This document shows positions 21,162-35,290 of a stretch of 64,000 nucleotides of DNA, in pieces (the stretch's first letter is position 1; each line of letters starts with the position of its first letter). The DNA is from Linepithema humile. Taxonomy: Eukaryota > Arthropoda > Insecta > Hymenoptera > Formicidae. A program made the position numbers and the translations under genes. The notes beneath the pieces were generated by a model, which was not told the DNA's origin, searched no databases, and worked only from the letters and a program-made list of their open reading frames with translations. The stretch spans positions 23,090,139 through 23,154,138 of the forward strand of contig NC_090133.1 of assembly GCF_040581485.1 (NCBI RefSeq), written 5' to 3'.

Positions 21162-23893
21162 ATGGCAAACGGACGCTACGGAACTTTGTGCGACTTGGTA
21201 CGATTTTGCAGTAAGTGTATTACCGTGTCTCTTTTTTATTATACTTTTTTGTATTTATTGTGGAATATTTGTAACATGTCAAGGATGACTATTTTCAATG
21301 TCGATTAACTTTAATCGCCGATTCAAACTTGTTGACCAAACGGCCAACATGAATGAATGAAATTCTGTCGACAAGTTTGAACCATCGATTAAAGTTAATT
21401 GACACTGGAAATAGTCATTCTAAATAATTGAATAAATAATAAATAAAGTTGTATACACAATCAGTTGAAAGTAAAAGTTCACAGATATATTAAAAAAATT
21501 ATCCAATTTTTATTTCTAAGTTTGATCATTATTATTTCGATATTAAATTACGCTCCATGTATTTATATTTTAAGAAATTAATTGTCGTAAAGAATAATTT
21601 TGTTATATATTTTTCATTCAAATGTCGCTAATGTGGTAATGTTGAAAACTGCAAGCCTGATATGAATTTATATCTGTTTTTTTGACAGATATTGCTTATT
21701 GATTATATTGACGTATCAAAATATCGTAAATATTGTTTTCTCCGAAGACAAAATAAATATAGACACGAAATCGAATTAAAAAGATGTATCACTCTGTATG
21801 ACTCTGTTCTAACATTTAGTGCTATCTTTCTAATTCAATGCGCCCGCCGCTTTGGCGTAAGAGCGTAGGTCTTGCGCAGTTTATACTTATTACGTCTATG
21901 GTTTTCCTCAAATTGAGAAACACGGGAGTTTCGCGCCAATTTACGTGTAACGAGACCAGCCATGTTAGATAGTTTATGCGAGTGGAAAGATCTGAGATTT
22001 TGACGATATTTTTGATTAGATTATTGCAAAAATAAAAAACATTTCTGATGTAGAAATATTCTTGGTGAGCAGGTAAATAACTAGTGGTCAGAAATACTTA
22101 TAATTCTTTATTGTCTGAATCGTTCTTACGATTCATTAGATTAGGTAATAAAAGGTTACACTTTTGCGATTAATTATTTTATGATGTATTGGTATAAAAA
22201 AAGTATTTAAATAAAGTCAAATACAATATAGTAATAGTATAAAATAAATTATATGGAATTAAGAAAACAAAATATTATACAATAAAATAACAAACACTTT
22301 GACAAATTGAGATATGAAGTAAATGTTGCAGTGGCTGGACATTTAAGAATTAATTATTATTAACAATATAATTCTTTCTATCAATGATAATATTTTTTTT
22401 GCTTATCTTTCAATAATAAAATCAAAATTACGATTATTAAATGACGATAGTCGATTAAATATTTGCAAAAACAATTGCATATGTGCCACAGTTTCTGGAC
22501 ATTATATTTATAAATATTAAGTAATTATGTTTTGTTAATTATGTTTTGTTAGTTATGTTTTCTTAATACATAGTTGAAAACTGAATCACATCCAGTCACT
22601 GGAACATTTATCTTATATTTTTTCAACAAAATCTTATATTACATTTTTTTAAAACAAAAATTTACAATATTTACAAAATTACAGATTACTGCAGTTTATA
22701 TACAGCACGAGAAACGAATAAATGGAAGGAATGAAACAAATGTTTGGAAGTTTGCCACTGTGAAGAATGCTACTTACCTACGTATGTATTATAAGCAATG
22801 TAAATAATTGCAAGCAACGCAAAATTGTATTAGTACAATTACCTGTGGTAGCAATTTAAAAAATCGTTATTTCCTATATGTAAAGAATAAATAGCTGATA
22901 TTTTAGCATGTAATAAAAATATTCCTAAAAATAAAAGATTAAAATTAAATTAAAACAACATATTAAATTATATCAATAAACATGTAAAAATATATTAATA
23001 ATTTAATTTATTAATTAAAAATATTAAATAATAAGTATATTAACAAACATATTAAATTATAAATTTTGTACGTTTTATATTTCAGGTTTAGACTTTTATA
23101 TAAAATGGAGTCTACATAATTGAACACCATCTTTGATATCTAGAAAAACAGAAAATGGTAAGTACACTGTGAGTACATAAATATAAAGAATATAATAGGG
23201 GATATAAAAATTAATTTAATATAAGAATTAAATTTTTTAATCTTTACCTGTTTCCTCTTCTTATATTCATGTTAAACTAAACTGTTCCTTAAAATCATTA
23301 ACCACATATTAATATATAAAATATATAAATATAAAGGATAGAAATACTAAAAATAAAAATATTAAATTTAAATCTGAGAAATGAAAACAGTTGACAAAAT
23401 TCTGAAAAACAAAAACATTCAATTAAAATCTGAATAAAAACATAATAATAACAACATAAAATAAAACAATTAAATATAACACCCTAATGCATTCATGCGT
23501 ACTAATGATGCATTGCGTACTGCTCGCGCGTCAAAATCGGTGCTCTCAGTCATTTGGCTGCTGCTGCATTTCGCTGCGCTTTTCCGCATCAAATTCGTAT
23601 AACTGAGCATTTATTTGCATATATACGTATTTATATATATATCTGTTAATTTACTTAGCTAATGTTATATGAACTAGCTACAATATATTTTAAATATTAT
23701 GAAATTATGCAATATTAAACATTTATTTTCTCTTTCAGTTCCAGCTTAAACTGGACAGTTGGACAGTAATATATTTTTTTACATTAAGAAATGTAAAAGT
23801 TGGACTGAACGTGGAAAAGTGGAACGTGCTGGCGAACTGTGCAATTAAATTGTGTGGCTGAACGTGCAGCGGGGATATGGAATGGCATTATCG
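21162..23893 (+). ncRNA. Putative spliced transcription unit of unknown nature (lncRNA or about 58-residue protein)
   Basis: Four exon-like segments with good splice sites lie in order on the + strand: up to 21210 (donor GTAAGTG), 22695-22781 (acceptor CTGCAG, donor GTATGT), 23086-23157 (acceptor ATTTCAG, donor GTAAGTAC) and 23739-23893 (acceptor TTTTCTCTTTCAG, donor GTGAGTG). An ATG at 21162 in a good context (CAAATGG) opens a frame that stays open through the first three in consistent phase 1 and stops at 23121-23123, giving about 58 residues starting MANGRYGTLCDLVRFC. I do not recognise this protein. With the stop two junctions before the end, the unit may instead be a non-coding RNA. A MITE-like element lies in the first intron. 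No expression evidence is available. Confidence 0.3.
21283..21421. mobile_element. MITE-like near-palindrome with about 55-bp arms
   Basis: The left arm (about 21283-21337) and right arm (about 21367-21421) are inverted repeats of about 55 bp with around nine mismatches, separated by about 30 bp. The ends read GGATGACTATTTTCA and TGGAAATAGTCATTC. There is no coding content. The mismatches imply that it is older than the perfect element at 13405. Confidence 0.7.
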
Positions 23894-26800
23894 GTGAGTG
23901 AGCAATACACACACATTTAACGTTTCGGGTACAATAGTTTATTTTCATTGTCATCTTCAGCTCCATTACATACAATATTCGATATATAATACGATTTAAT
24001 AATGTCATTAAATACGAAGTACGAAATCTATCTAAACGCTAATTGTCCTAAATCGGTACTTTGTCTCGTTTTCTCATACAAATAAAACGCTCGATAATTA
24101 ATTATTGACAATTATTAATGTATAGGTAGATAAGCGTTTTGTCTTTCAATTTGTCGTAACAGCAAAGCGACCTATCTCTTCGTGAGATAAATCGGATACC
24201 GAAATACATATTTTCATAGAGACTTCGCCATTGCACCTGTGCGTGTGCGTGTCTTGGCTAAAGTCTTCTTTATGAAAATCCGTAGAAACATGAAAGAAAA
24301 ACAGCATTTGGGTGGGAAGACTAAAGCTCAACACATTCAACACGTTCGCGGATAATGCGATTATGTTTTACGTATTAAGCACGAATTAAAGCTGTTAATT
24401 TTTAGATTAGTCTAAAATAAACAAATTTAGTTTAAAAAGCTTATTAATTATTTGACAAATCACTAAATTAATGATTAATTGATTAAATTATTAATTTAAT
24501 TGATCAACAATTAAATCAACAATTTGTTTGAATAAGTAAATTGTTAACAAGTTCTACAAGTTAGTTTCACTACTATTAATTTTTCTTTATCAATTTCTGA
24601 CAACAAAGCAAGATTTTGATCACTTTCACTGATCGCTTTGTCCGTGAATGCATTAATTAGTGACGAATGCGTACTACTAAATAATATTACTATTCAATTA
24701 ATGAATCTGCCTATTTAATGTAGCGAACATTGTGCGTCTTGGCCATTTGGCACTCACGACGATGAAAAAATGAACATAATGAAACCTAATACGAGTTGAT
24801 TGCAAACATAATCTATTCGCGTTTGTTCGATGCTGCTACGTTGAGTGTATGTAGGTGTATATTTAAGTATATGTGCTCGTATATGCATATACATATATGT
24901 ATAAGAATCAGAAGTTGAAGTTGTGGTTTTGAGGTATGACATTCAGACGCGTACAACATCTCAGGAGGATTACATGTATAAATTAGAGCTAGGACTTTAT
25001 TCTCGGGTGTGAACGATATTCGATATACTCGTCTCGACGGATATCATGACACAAGACATGTAGATATGTATTTCGAGTAGTTTGCTTCCGCGAATTCCGT
25101 AGTCAATATCTCTCCAATGTCGATACAGTTTTTTTTATTTTTTATTTTTTTTATTTAATAAACGCGAGAAAAAAATAGTAAGTGTCAAAGTTTATGTTGT
25201 TAGAATAAAATATATGGTAGTTCTTTCTTACTAGCGGTAATAGTGCAATTGCAAATTGCAAATTCGGAAGGGATAATTTGTCTCTCATTTTTGCTGTAAA
25301 ACTAACTATACTTAGGGATTATTTCACAATGATGTAGGTGCATTCATATTTAATGCCGTAAGATGGAAAAGAATTCTACGAGCAGGATTAATTTTCTATC
25401 AGAATAAATCAAAATTTTATCAACTCTTAGATTAATTAAGAATAAATTAAATTAAAATTAAATTTAGTATTAAATTCAGTATTAAAAGACCCAATAAAAT
25501 GTTAATCTAATTGATCAATTATTAAATTTCGTGGGGGTTATCTAACATCTGAGATTGTAATTAATAAACAACAGGATTTCACAATCAACATACATATATC
25601 GAGACTAACGGCTGTGCACTCGGTTTCTCAATGTTAAATGAGTGTGAAAAATGTATCGTATATCGCGATACAAATTTAGTCCCGCTGGTAAACAGTAATT
25701 CGTGTCAATTATCGAAATGATTCCGATTGCCTTTAGTTCTAGCATAGATATGCTACTCTCACAAAATATACGACACCGTTATCACGCACGAGAGTATCGT
25801 CTAAACGTGTCTAGTAAACCTCGATAAACTTCAGTGCATCGATGGTGCGCATATTTTATTACTCGTCGAAATCGAAATTACGAAGTCATATCAGTCGAGA
25901 TGATCTAGCGTTAATCTATCCACCCCCTTAATCGTCGTGTGATTTTCATCTTCTCGTCCCGCGAGGCCGAATTCTCGCGCGACATAGACACTAGGACACT
26001 TTGTTAAATATGTATAAATTCATATCAAGAGATTTTTTTTTCTTTTTGCTATGGCATCGAAAAATCATCAAAACGTAAGTTTCTCGAAATGGAAGATTTA
26101 TTTTCGCGTGCGAACGGTGGAGACGATGATGAGGCGCTCCGAAAGAAAATCCGCGGCGTCATGCATCTAATGTCAAAGATTGTCGGATCAATTATCTGAG
26201 CACGATGCTTGCTGATGTCATGAGAAAATTTATTTTCCATTATTCGTTTTCGTTAATTTTATCGGGAGGTAGTTTTGAACACGATACAATTTTACCGAAT
26301 TATTTGCTTATTTATGACAAAAATTGCATTTCTACAATACCTTGTTTTAATCGCGTTATTGTAATATAATAATTTTAACATTATTCGAAGATTGTGGTAG
26401 TGATTCATAATTCGCGTATGTAATTGCATAGTTAATTGTGCCGCGGATATTTACTATATACTACGTATTCAAAGTGCATACACACTCGTACGTATCGATT
26501 GTATCGCGATGTATCGGTTAATTAAGATATTACCAATTATCTAGAGATATCTACTGAACAAACGATTTATCGCGTATTTAGCATGTCATCATCGTTACCA
26601 GCCGTCGCAGTTGCACTACCTATATATCGCACGATTATTAACGTACGTGTGTATCAACTGTTTTTGTTTTTTTCACACGTTCCAATTACGAAATAGACAT
26701 TGAATATGAAAGAACATTTGGCGAAATGCTCGAAAAAGTCGAAGAGATTACAGTTTCGCATTAGCTGTACTCTACAGGAAAGATCGATAGCGATGTACGT

Positions 26801-29800
26801 TTAGATCGCATTGAATTGACTATCTAGTGGATAATAGATTATCACGAATATCGAGAGTGCGATCGTTTCTTTTTCTATCGAAGGATTTCTATCGTATTTC
26901 AATTACATTTGAATACACGAATTTAATCGCGATGTACACACGCGCAATCCGCTAATCGTGTAGCCACGATAGTAAAATATAGAAACTTTGAATTCTTAGT
27001 CTTTGACAATAATTTGCACTGGCCTTGCACCGTTTCTTATTATGCTTCTCAAAGATAAACGTGAAACGTTCGTATTTCACATCTTTTATGGTAATTTTTT
27101 TTTTTTACGGTAGAATAATTCGCGAATGTGCTATGTGTTTGACGTTCTTAGGAAAATATTAGATTATTATTAAGCTCGTATCAATGTATTTTTCATTTAA
27201 TGAGGTCAGCGATTCGCCATTAAATACCAAAAAAAAAAAAAGAACGGGAAAGAAAATAATCAATGTATGAGAAAGTAATTCACAAATATTTGAAAACAAT
27301 TGTAGAAATAAAAATGATTATAACGCAAAATCTATTATTAATTGATAATTAATATTCACATTTTGATATTTTTAGCATTAAAACAAATATGAGATACGAG
27401 AACGTAATTTGAACGTTTAAGTGAAACAACTGTTAGTATGTTTTGTTCAGTTTGCATCAGATTACATATTAAAGATTGAGATTGCATTGTAGGCGCATTA
27501 GATTAGACAAGAACAGAGAAATATTTGCCTCTTTTGTTCCGCTGATCAAATCTCTTGTGCTATTTCATAATCAGCGCAGTCTCAATTTTTCACGCGCAGT
27601 CTGATACGGGCTGATTATCGGTGATAACGATCAAGCGACTGTAGCGAGGCTTAAGGACCGACGTGCAAGTAATTAGTTGAAATTATTGTCATCAATGTTA
27701 TCTAACTGTTAATGATTAATGATATTAATCAGAAATACTGCGAGTGACTTGGAAAACGTTCAAGTACGAAGCACAAGTACGAAGTACGCAAGTAGTCTAA
27801 TCCACTAGATTGTACAAAATGGAAAAAGTCACCGTTGTAAATTGTCTTTTTAAACATTCACACGACCCCGCCTTATACTTAGGTTTTTTTTCCCTATATA
27901 AATACGTTTCGCGAGGCTGCATATTACGAGTTTCACCTGTTACGTTTTGTAAACTAAGACTTTGTTGACGAACGAATTGTAGATATACTTCCGTTAACAA
28001 CGGTAATGTTCGACCATAGGCACGAAATAGTCCAACTAATAACAGTCGTTACTATCGTTATATATGTATACGTATGCATATCATTGTGATTTGCACTCTA
28101 TAGCTTCTTAATATTATTATCATAATTATCGCAATTATTATTAATAATAATTATATTTTTATTCTTATTATTATTTGTAGTTATTAATATCATTCAATAT
28201 CAGTATTTCTGGTGTCAACGGTCTTCTTATTATTTGCACAAAGAAGCTACAAGCCGAATGCCATGGATATTTTCCGTGTGTAGTCGCGTAAAAATTCTCC
28301 CTTTTTTTTTTTTTTTTAGACAAGATAGGCACAACTGATGGCAACAGAAAAGCTTCTTTCGAAAAGTATCGCGCGTATTAATCATTTGAAGCAAACAATG
28401 CACAATACATTCTCTTCATGCGCTTAAGCAAGTTTATCCAAATAGATTTTGTCGTAGGAAAAAAGATTCTTTTTGGTGTTATTGGATATTATTTTCATTA
28501 TTTTTGTTTGTTATATGCAGGTTATATTCCACAACCATTATACTGTCTTTTAAATCTCTTTCAAAATCTCTTTTCTTTCTTATTTTATTTAAGAGTTTTT
28601 AATTTAATTATATTAATTACTTTAAGCAACTTAAGGTTATTCTTTCCTCAGCCAGAGGTTCGAGAGGTTAACATTGATTTAAAATTGATTGCGATTGAAA
28701 TAAAGCGGAATAGTTTTAGGATTTCTTTTTATAAGGGCGCGCGTGAGTATGCGTACGCACACTCTTTTACAATCTTTTACATCGCGAAGAAATCTAAAGC
28801 ACCTAATCTCGAAAATTGAGGTAGAATCATAGGGGAAAATGGATTCGTTTGGCTATGTATAGATAATTTGGGTCACTGGTAATAATAGATTTTACAAGGA
28901 TCAATCTTACAGTCAACAAGAATTATTAGCAATGCATCAAATTATCTGTGCAGCCAATCAGGCTCACTTTTCGCTACATTAGATCAGGGACCACATACAC
29001 ACATAGGTTATTACGAATTACTTTTAACACCGTGATTTCTACATGTTCTCATAAAAGTAGTTGAACTTGATACTGCGAAATTTCAGCATCTCGTATACGA
29101 GATTTCGATTGAGCGTGATGTGTCTTCGAGTGACACTAAGCTTTTTTTTTTTTTTGTTCAAGTTATCATCGTCGCAATTAATATAACGATATTCTGCGAA
29201 CGAACTTTGCAAATTCGTTCTATGCAAAGATCAATAATCACTATGTATAAATGTCGCTCAATTTGGTATGCACGGATGAAAGAATCGTTTTGCAGAAAAT
29301 GAGAAACGCGCGACTGAAGAGAGAGAAGATTAATGACACTATAAGGAAATACAGTAATGCATTATTCGCGAATGCATTCATACGATATACGATACGACTG
29401 TACTAACATTATTTTCGTTTCTAGTCATTCTCGTGATTATACTCACGATAAAGTACTGCCATCGCGTATATTATTGCGTAGGAATTGTTCATAGGTACAC
29501 ATATTTATTAATATATTTCCGCAAGTTTCTTTTCCATAGATAAATACGATCAACGATCATCTATTCTGCTGATATAATGGTTAATAATTGTTGTAATAGT
29601 AATTAAAAATAATGACAATAATAGAAACTCAGCGCTTACGATTTCGAACTTGCCCCTGTTTCTTCATAGAAAATATAAACGGTTTTGTGCCGTTTTTTTA
29701 TACAAAAAAATTTCAACTCACTCCCGTCTTAACAAACATACTTGAAGTAGTATAAAGACTGAGCGATAACATATGACACAGAGTTTGTACAAAAGTGTTG

Positions 29801-32800
29801 ACAGTCGTATGTGTGTGTGGTGTGTGTGTTTTGCGGCTGCACATATACGATTTCTATGCTGAATTGTAAGCTTGCGAGGTTTCGACTCGCAGATTCACAC
29901 TTCCCCATTCTTGCCAATATTGACGATTGCTAATATTTCTACGCTAGGAATTGACGAGGACATCTCGATCAATTCGCGCAAGACGCCGCGGTGTTAGTAT
30001 GTTTTTTTTTTCGAGATTACTTCATCACGAATTAGCTAAAACGCTCAAAGGTGGACCATCAGTTTATCAATCTGTTTATTAACCTTAAGTTTTAATTATT
30101 CGTAACAGTTACAGTTTACAAACTCGAATTGATATTTTGGTCATTAAATGTTTACTTCTGCAATGATAAGAGCTAGCAAAGTAAGTTCAGTTTCAGTAGC
30201 AAAGTTTACTGTTGTCTTGATTCTAACGTTGACTTAAAGTTCTGTTTCCGCTATTTATAGCATCAGTATAGTTTTTATAAAACTATATTGAAGCTTTACT
30301 TTTTACATAGAATATGTTTCGTTTATAAAATTATTAATAAAAATAAAGACACATTAAATCATACAAAATATCAATTTTATTTATTAAGAACTGTGCTAAA
30401 GTACGCAAAGTTCAAATATCGAAAGCATTTGCAACTGCAAAATATTATTGACATTAAATTTATAAAATTGAAGGTTTAAGATAACCTTTTTCTGAAATAA
30501 TAATAATAATTCGATAATTTTAACGAATTTTAAATTGCATTCGGCAAACAAATTTCTGGAAAATTCAAGGAAACAGAAAAATGTGGACGTTTTAGCGTCA
30601 ATTCGATTAAGTAATCGTGCTCGCTTTGGTTCTCGTCGTAAAATGATTATTTTTGTGCCAACTCTGTATGCATACATACACGCGAAACAGTCTGTTCCTT
30701 CGTGCACTTACTCGTCATCTACACACGTATGAAATGCACGAACGTACGACGCATTCTTTTTGCGTATATGTTTAATGCTGTATGTACAGACGTCACAATC
30801 GCCACCGATTAATCGACGACCTTAACATTAATAATACTAGATATCGCTCGCACATTTTCATCTCATCGATGCAATCATTTTTCTTGCATTGCGCCCGAAA
30901 CACGCGATTAAACATTACATAGCCCGTAAAAGAAGACCACAGGAATCGCTCGTAAAGACAAATTTCCTTGTGTCTCTTTCGCGAATCTTTTGCCGATCTC
31001 ACGTCGAAGAGAAATCAGGGGAAAAGTATTTCTACGTAGCACCTACTCGTCGTGAAATCGCATTTAATCGCGGTGAATCCCGCATGTGGTCGCCGCGGGA
31101 GATTTATTTCCGCCCGAAATCGCGATCAAATCCGAGTCGAAATTTTTCTTCCACTTTCGATTTCAACTTTCGTACATTTACAATAGATTCTAGGAGATTG
31201 TAATCGGTTTAATTGATATGAGAATTAAATTCTGCTACTTCATGTCTCAAATAGGTAAGAAACGGATGATTTCCCACTTGGGAATAGAAACTGTAAGTTA
31301 AGTAAAATCGGAAGAGGTTGTTTTAAGTATTCAAAGTATTAAACTAGACGTTAAAGTTCACAAACATTTGAAGATACAGATTGAAAGCGAAAAATTTCGA
31401 TTCGGAAAAGCACGAGTGTTGGCGCGCACGAAGGAAACTCGACGGCTGCTAATTGCCGGATTACAATTCAGCTTTGTGAATAAGTTTTATTACATATTGC
31501 TAGAAATTCGCGTACGTGCTAAGAGCTTGGTTACTCCGCAAATATAAAAAATGTTCGCGAGCTCTTCGTGAGCGCGTGCTATCGTCGTGGTGTGCCTGAG
31601 AGAGCTGTCTATCCATGTCGCATAAATTCACGCGCGTCACACAATGATCAGTTCGATAGATCCGAAATTATGTTCGATACTTTGATAAAGCATCCTCGGC
31701 TCGAATCGCTTCTCTCGAAGGTTCTTTATTCTGTGACCATTGCTGTTTCGTAGCGTTTCTCTTTGTGGCATCGAGATGAAGTTTTATTAACCTACGCACG
31801 CAATCGCAGTCGGAGATGTCGGATTTGACAATGACTTTTGAATAATTTTGGGATTTTTCTTCGATTTTCTTCCGCGCAAGCGAGATTTCTTTCTCGCGTT
31901 CCCGCGCGGCTACGAATGTTCGTCAAATCGGACAGTCCGTTTCGTGACGAGCGAGAAATTAAGCTGTGACTCGCAACGTGCAATCTCGAGTGGTGACTGA
32001 ACGTGTGTCTTTGCCACAAAGTACATCCCTGACCGCCCTGCTGCCGCCCCCAGGTCTCACCCTCGATAGACCATCTCCTGCCCCACGAGTGTGCTTTCTA
32101 GTTCTGCAGAAGCTCGATTAGCCGTACGTGTCATTATCATTTCGTAAATACTGCAGTTTGCTGTGTAAAAAGTAATTTTTTTCGTCTAAAACGATTCTTA
32201 ATTGCAAGGTCAGTGCTTAAAGACCGTATTTTTGGATACGAAAGTACAGTGGAATCTCGACGATCGCACATTAATTACGGTATCTTGGTTTATATTCAAA
32301 CTTCATTTCTTTTACATATTCAATCGCGTAATCATTATCCTACTTGCGTTAATTGTAAACATTCTGTAATTAGCGAGATTCCGCTGTACAATGCGAGAAA
32401 TCTGAAAAACAGTGGCGAATACGTTAACGAAGGTAGGGAAAGTGTCTCTTACACACTTGGTAGTTTCGCACGAGTTTTAGATTGCCGTCGTTCAAATTTC
32501 TCTAATTAGTTGGTGAGTTGCGATGCAACGTAAGAGAGGGAAAGCCGTTCGTTGGCGCGTGGCTCTTCAGAAGTTTCAGGCGCTGCTTAAAGAATTCTGT
32601 CGACTTGCTTTCAAGCGGGAGAGCTTTCGAGCTTATTGCATGAACAGTACGTTCGCCTTGACGATTACGCGAGTATATGTACAGTGAGTAGAAAAAGAGA
32701 CTTGCATGTTCCATGTTTCTTTGAATAATTTTGCACGAAGAGAAAAAATGTGTCGTTATATAGTGTACTTTATTCACTATATTTATTAGTACAAATAAAA

Positions 32801-34739
32801 GCAACGTATTTTGACGGACATCTGCATTATATTTTTTATTACTTTGCAGAGAAATATCTTTTTGCTTTGTATAAAATTATTTCAAGAAAAGTGCTCTTTT
32901 CAACTACTGTACGCGCGCGGATTATCTTCCTGTGCAAGTGCAATGCGACTTTGCGAAATCTGTTCACCGAAGTTGGCGTAACACGGAAAAGCTCAGGTCG
33001 ACCCCGGCGAAGTTTCGACAAAGTTTTCACACCTAAAAGGCACTGCGATCGACATTCTGCGGGTTAATTATTGTCGTTGCACCAACTTCTCGATTGTGGA
33101 AGAACGATTTGTTTTTTGTGCACGGCTGTGCGTCGACGGAAAAATGTTTCGCGTCGTGTTTCCGCATGACTAGCAAAACGAAATCCTGGCTCGCGAGACA
33201 CGTTCTTACGCATCGGAAGTGTACGAACGTGCCGCGCGACTTTAGCTTAGCGTCGTAACGAAACGTACTGCGTGTTAAATAAATCAGGTTCCGACTTAGC
33301 TTTCGCAGTCATAAATTCGACTTTAATTTTGTGATTCACGCTGTGCACAAACCGACGTTGAGTCATGGAATGCTCTTGAACCTGGCGTTAAAATCAGATG
33401 TAATAATATGAAAGCGAAACCGTTTTTAGCACAGTGGCAGTGAAATCTGATGCCGTGGTGTTTTAACGCAACCTCATTTTAAAAGATTTCATTGTTGAAA
33501 TGGTGAAAACGTAATTTAGCTATTACAGGCGCGAAAATTAATTTTATTGCTCGTAAAAAGCAGCTCCTTTGTTTTGCTATTTAATGCTATTTTTACGGAT
33601 TCGTCACTGGTACTGTCAATGATTAGAAAAGATCATTTTGCAAATCATACAGAGACGCATATTTCATTTGCCACTCTTGTGTTCAGTTCTACGTGATGCC
33701 AGCGCTCGACTTAATTTTCCGCTTTGCCACGCCTCGATCGCCACGCGCGGCGGAACTCGACCGTGCAAATAAGCGAGCTCCCAGGCTCGTTTGTTTTTAC
33801 AGTGAAAAATAGAATAAAACAAAAAGAAAAACAAAACACGTACGTCTGAGGCGACCTTCTCGCCTACAGCAACATGGTAAAATTTGTTTCTCGTTATTAC
33901 CAAACCAAAGTACATAACGATTTAGTGGAACGTACACGTCGACGTAGCCATGCGTGTCTTCATTGCATTCTCAAGCGATTGTCCAAGCATACCAAACCGT
34001 TTCGATATTTTAAGCACATTTATTTTCTTCGTATCATGAGCCATTAAGTAATGCTGAGATTAATTGTAATCCCCGATTGAAATGTAAGAGTATGCCACCA
34101 TGGTTAGCTGATTCTGACATTTTAACTAGGATCCTTTTGCTAATTAAGGATGTATTGGCCACATGTTAAAACATTGACAAAATCATAAAAATTTCATAGA
34201 TTTGATTATTCTGAATTTTTACGCAAAATCCAAACACAATTCTCTTGTTTGAAATTTATTTAATTTTTATATTTATATTGGTTTTTATGGAAAATCGTGT
34301 GCTGCAATATTTATTGACAAGTTTGATTAAACCAGCCAAGTCAAATTTTTCATATACATTATTAAAATTTCAACGAATATTCATACAAAATTTTATTTAA
34401 ATTTTCTAACTAGTTTGAAAGTTATTTCCTAAAACTACTAAAAATTTATTTTGCTATCTGCGATTTGGCAATTAATCGTCACTTTATTTCTTGCAGTTAA
34501 TTTCGGAGAGTGTTTTCTTTTCTTTTTATCATCAATTAAAAAATAAATATGAGTCACAGATATCTTCTTCAATAAAAACATTAAAACTCGTAATAGTTTG
34601 CACAATGTCGTAACTTTTAACAACACAATATATCAATTAAATTTACTTACTTGATGTTTTAAGAGGGAATAAAAAATATTCTACTTTCAACAATTTTAAG
34701 TTAATATTGTACTGCCAATACATCCTTAACATTCTCGCA
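23894..34739. other. Long gene-free region
   Basis: About 11 kb without a convincing gene. Open frames at 28418-28819, 30889-31203 and elsewhere lack conserved motifs, splice context or domain character and look like chance. The segment contains a pogo-like MITE at 32247-32386 and short homopolymer runs. Part of it may be 3' UTR or regulatory DNA of a neighbouring gene, which sequence alone cannot show. Confidence 0.5.
32247..32386. mobile_element. pogo/Tc1-like MITE with TA target duplication
   Basis: The left end CAGTGGAATCTCG and the reverse complement of the right end (CAGCGGAATCTCG) match at 12 of 13 positions. The 140-bp element is flanked by TA on both sides (32245-32246 and 32387-32388). 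The CAGTGGAA-type end and TA duplication fit the pogo branch of Tc1/mariner. There is no transposase frame. Confidence 0.7.
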
Positions 34740-35290
34740 ATTGCTCTCCTTTCACATCGACAGTCGCGAAAGCCTTAAATTCACACTCTTGTCAAGTAAG
34801 AAATCATCACGGCGCCCGGAGAAGCGCTACTCTCTTCACCCGCAGATTCCGAATATCGTTGCTACGCGCAACACGTCGCCAAAAGTGGTGGTGAACGTGT
34901 TACTAACCAGGCGAGGCACCTCCGAATACCACATTCGCGTACCGTATACGCGCGGCCGTCGCAGGACTCGGCCGACTTGCCCAGCAGTCGGGTGAATCCC
35001 GCGACTTCCGGTCGACGTGTACGTTGTTCCCGTTGGAAGGAAATGGTGATGGGGCAGGCGAGGTTCTCCCTAGAAAAGTAGAAAGGAAACCCGGGTGCGG
35101 CGAGCGTCCCCCTTGGCCCGTCGGGCCATCCCAAACTGTCAGACGGACGGGTCGCTGCCGGGGGCGGAGCCCGCCTTGCTGCCGTCGGCACCAACTCCAC
35201 CACCGTCGCCGTCTCCCCCGCCCTCTCCGCCCCTGTACGGCGAGCCGCCGGCCCCGCGCGCCGACAGACCTCGGAAATCCAGGTTGTACT
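34740..35290. other. GC/CpG-rich island over the alpha-catulin last exon
   Basis: About 550 bp, much richer in G, C and CpG than the AT-rich flanks. It carries the putative alpha-catulin terminal exon at 35139-35288. Several overlapping open frames on both strands are by-products of the base composition and are not listed as genes. Confidence 0.6.
35139..35288 (-). CDS. CTNNAL1: alpha-catulin last exon, form A (YNLDFRGL tail)
   Basis: A strong acceptor (TTTTTTTCAG, just above 35288) opens a phase-0 exon of 49 codons beginning YNLDFRGLSARG and continuing into a Gly/Asp-rich run that ends SDPSV. It follows the previous exon's CATK end in frame. As I recall, insect alpha-catulins continue from CATK into a YNLDFRGL-like sequence, so this is probably the ancestral terminus. 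It lies in a GC-rich island. Confidence 0.75.
   Translation of the reverse strand, partial: YNLDFRGLSARGAGGSPYRGGEGGGDGDGGGVGADGSKAGSAPGSDPSV

Noticed and set aside
28418..28819. 133-codon open frame on the + strand
   Set aside because: Hydrophobic, Leu/Phe/Tyr-rich composition typical of AT-rich chance frames. No start context, splice partners or recognisable domain.
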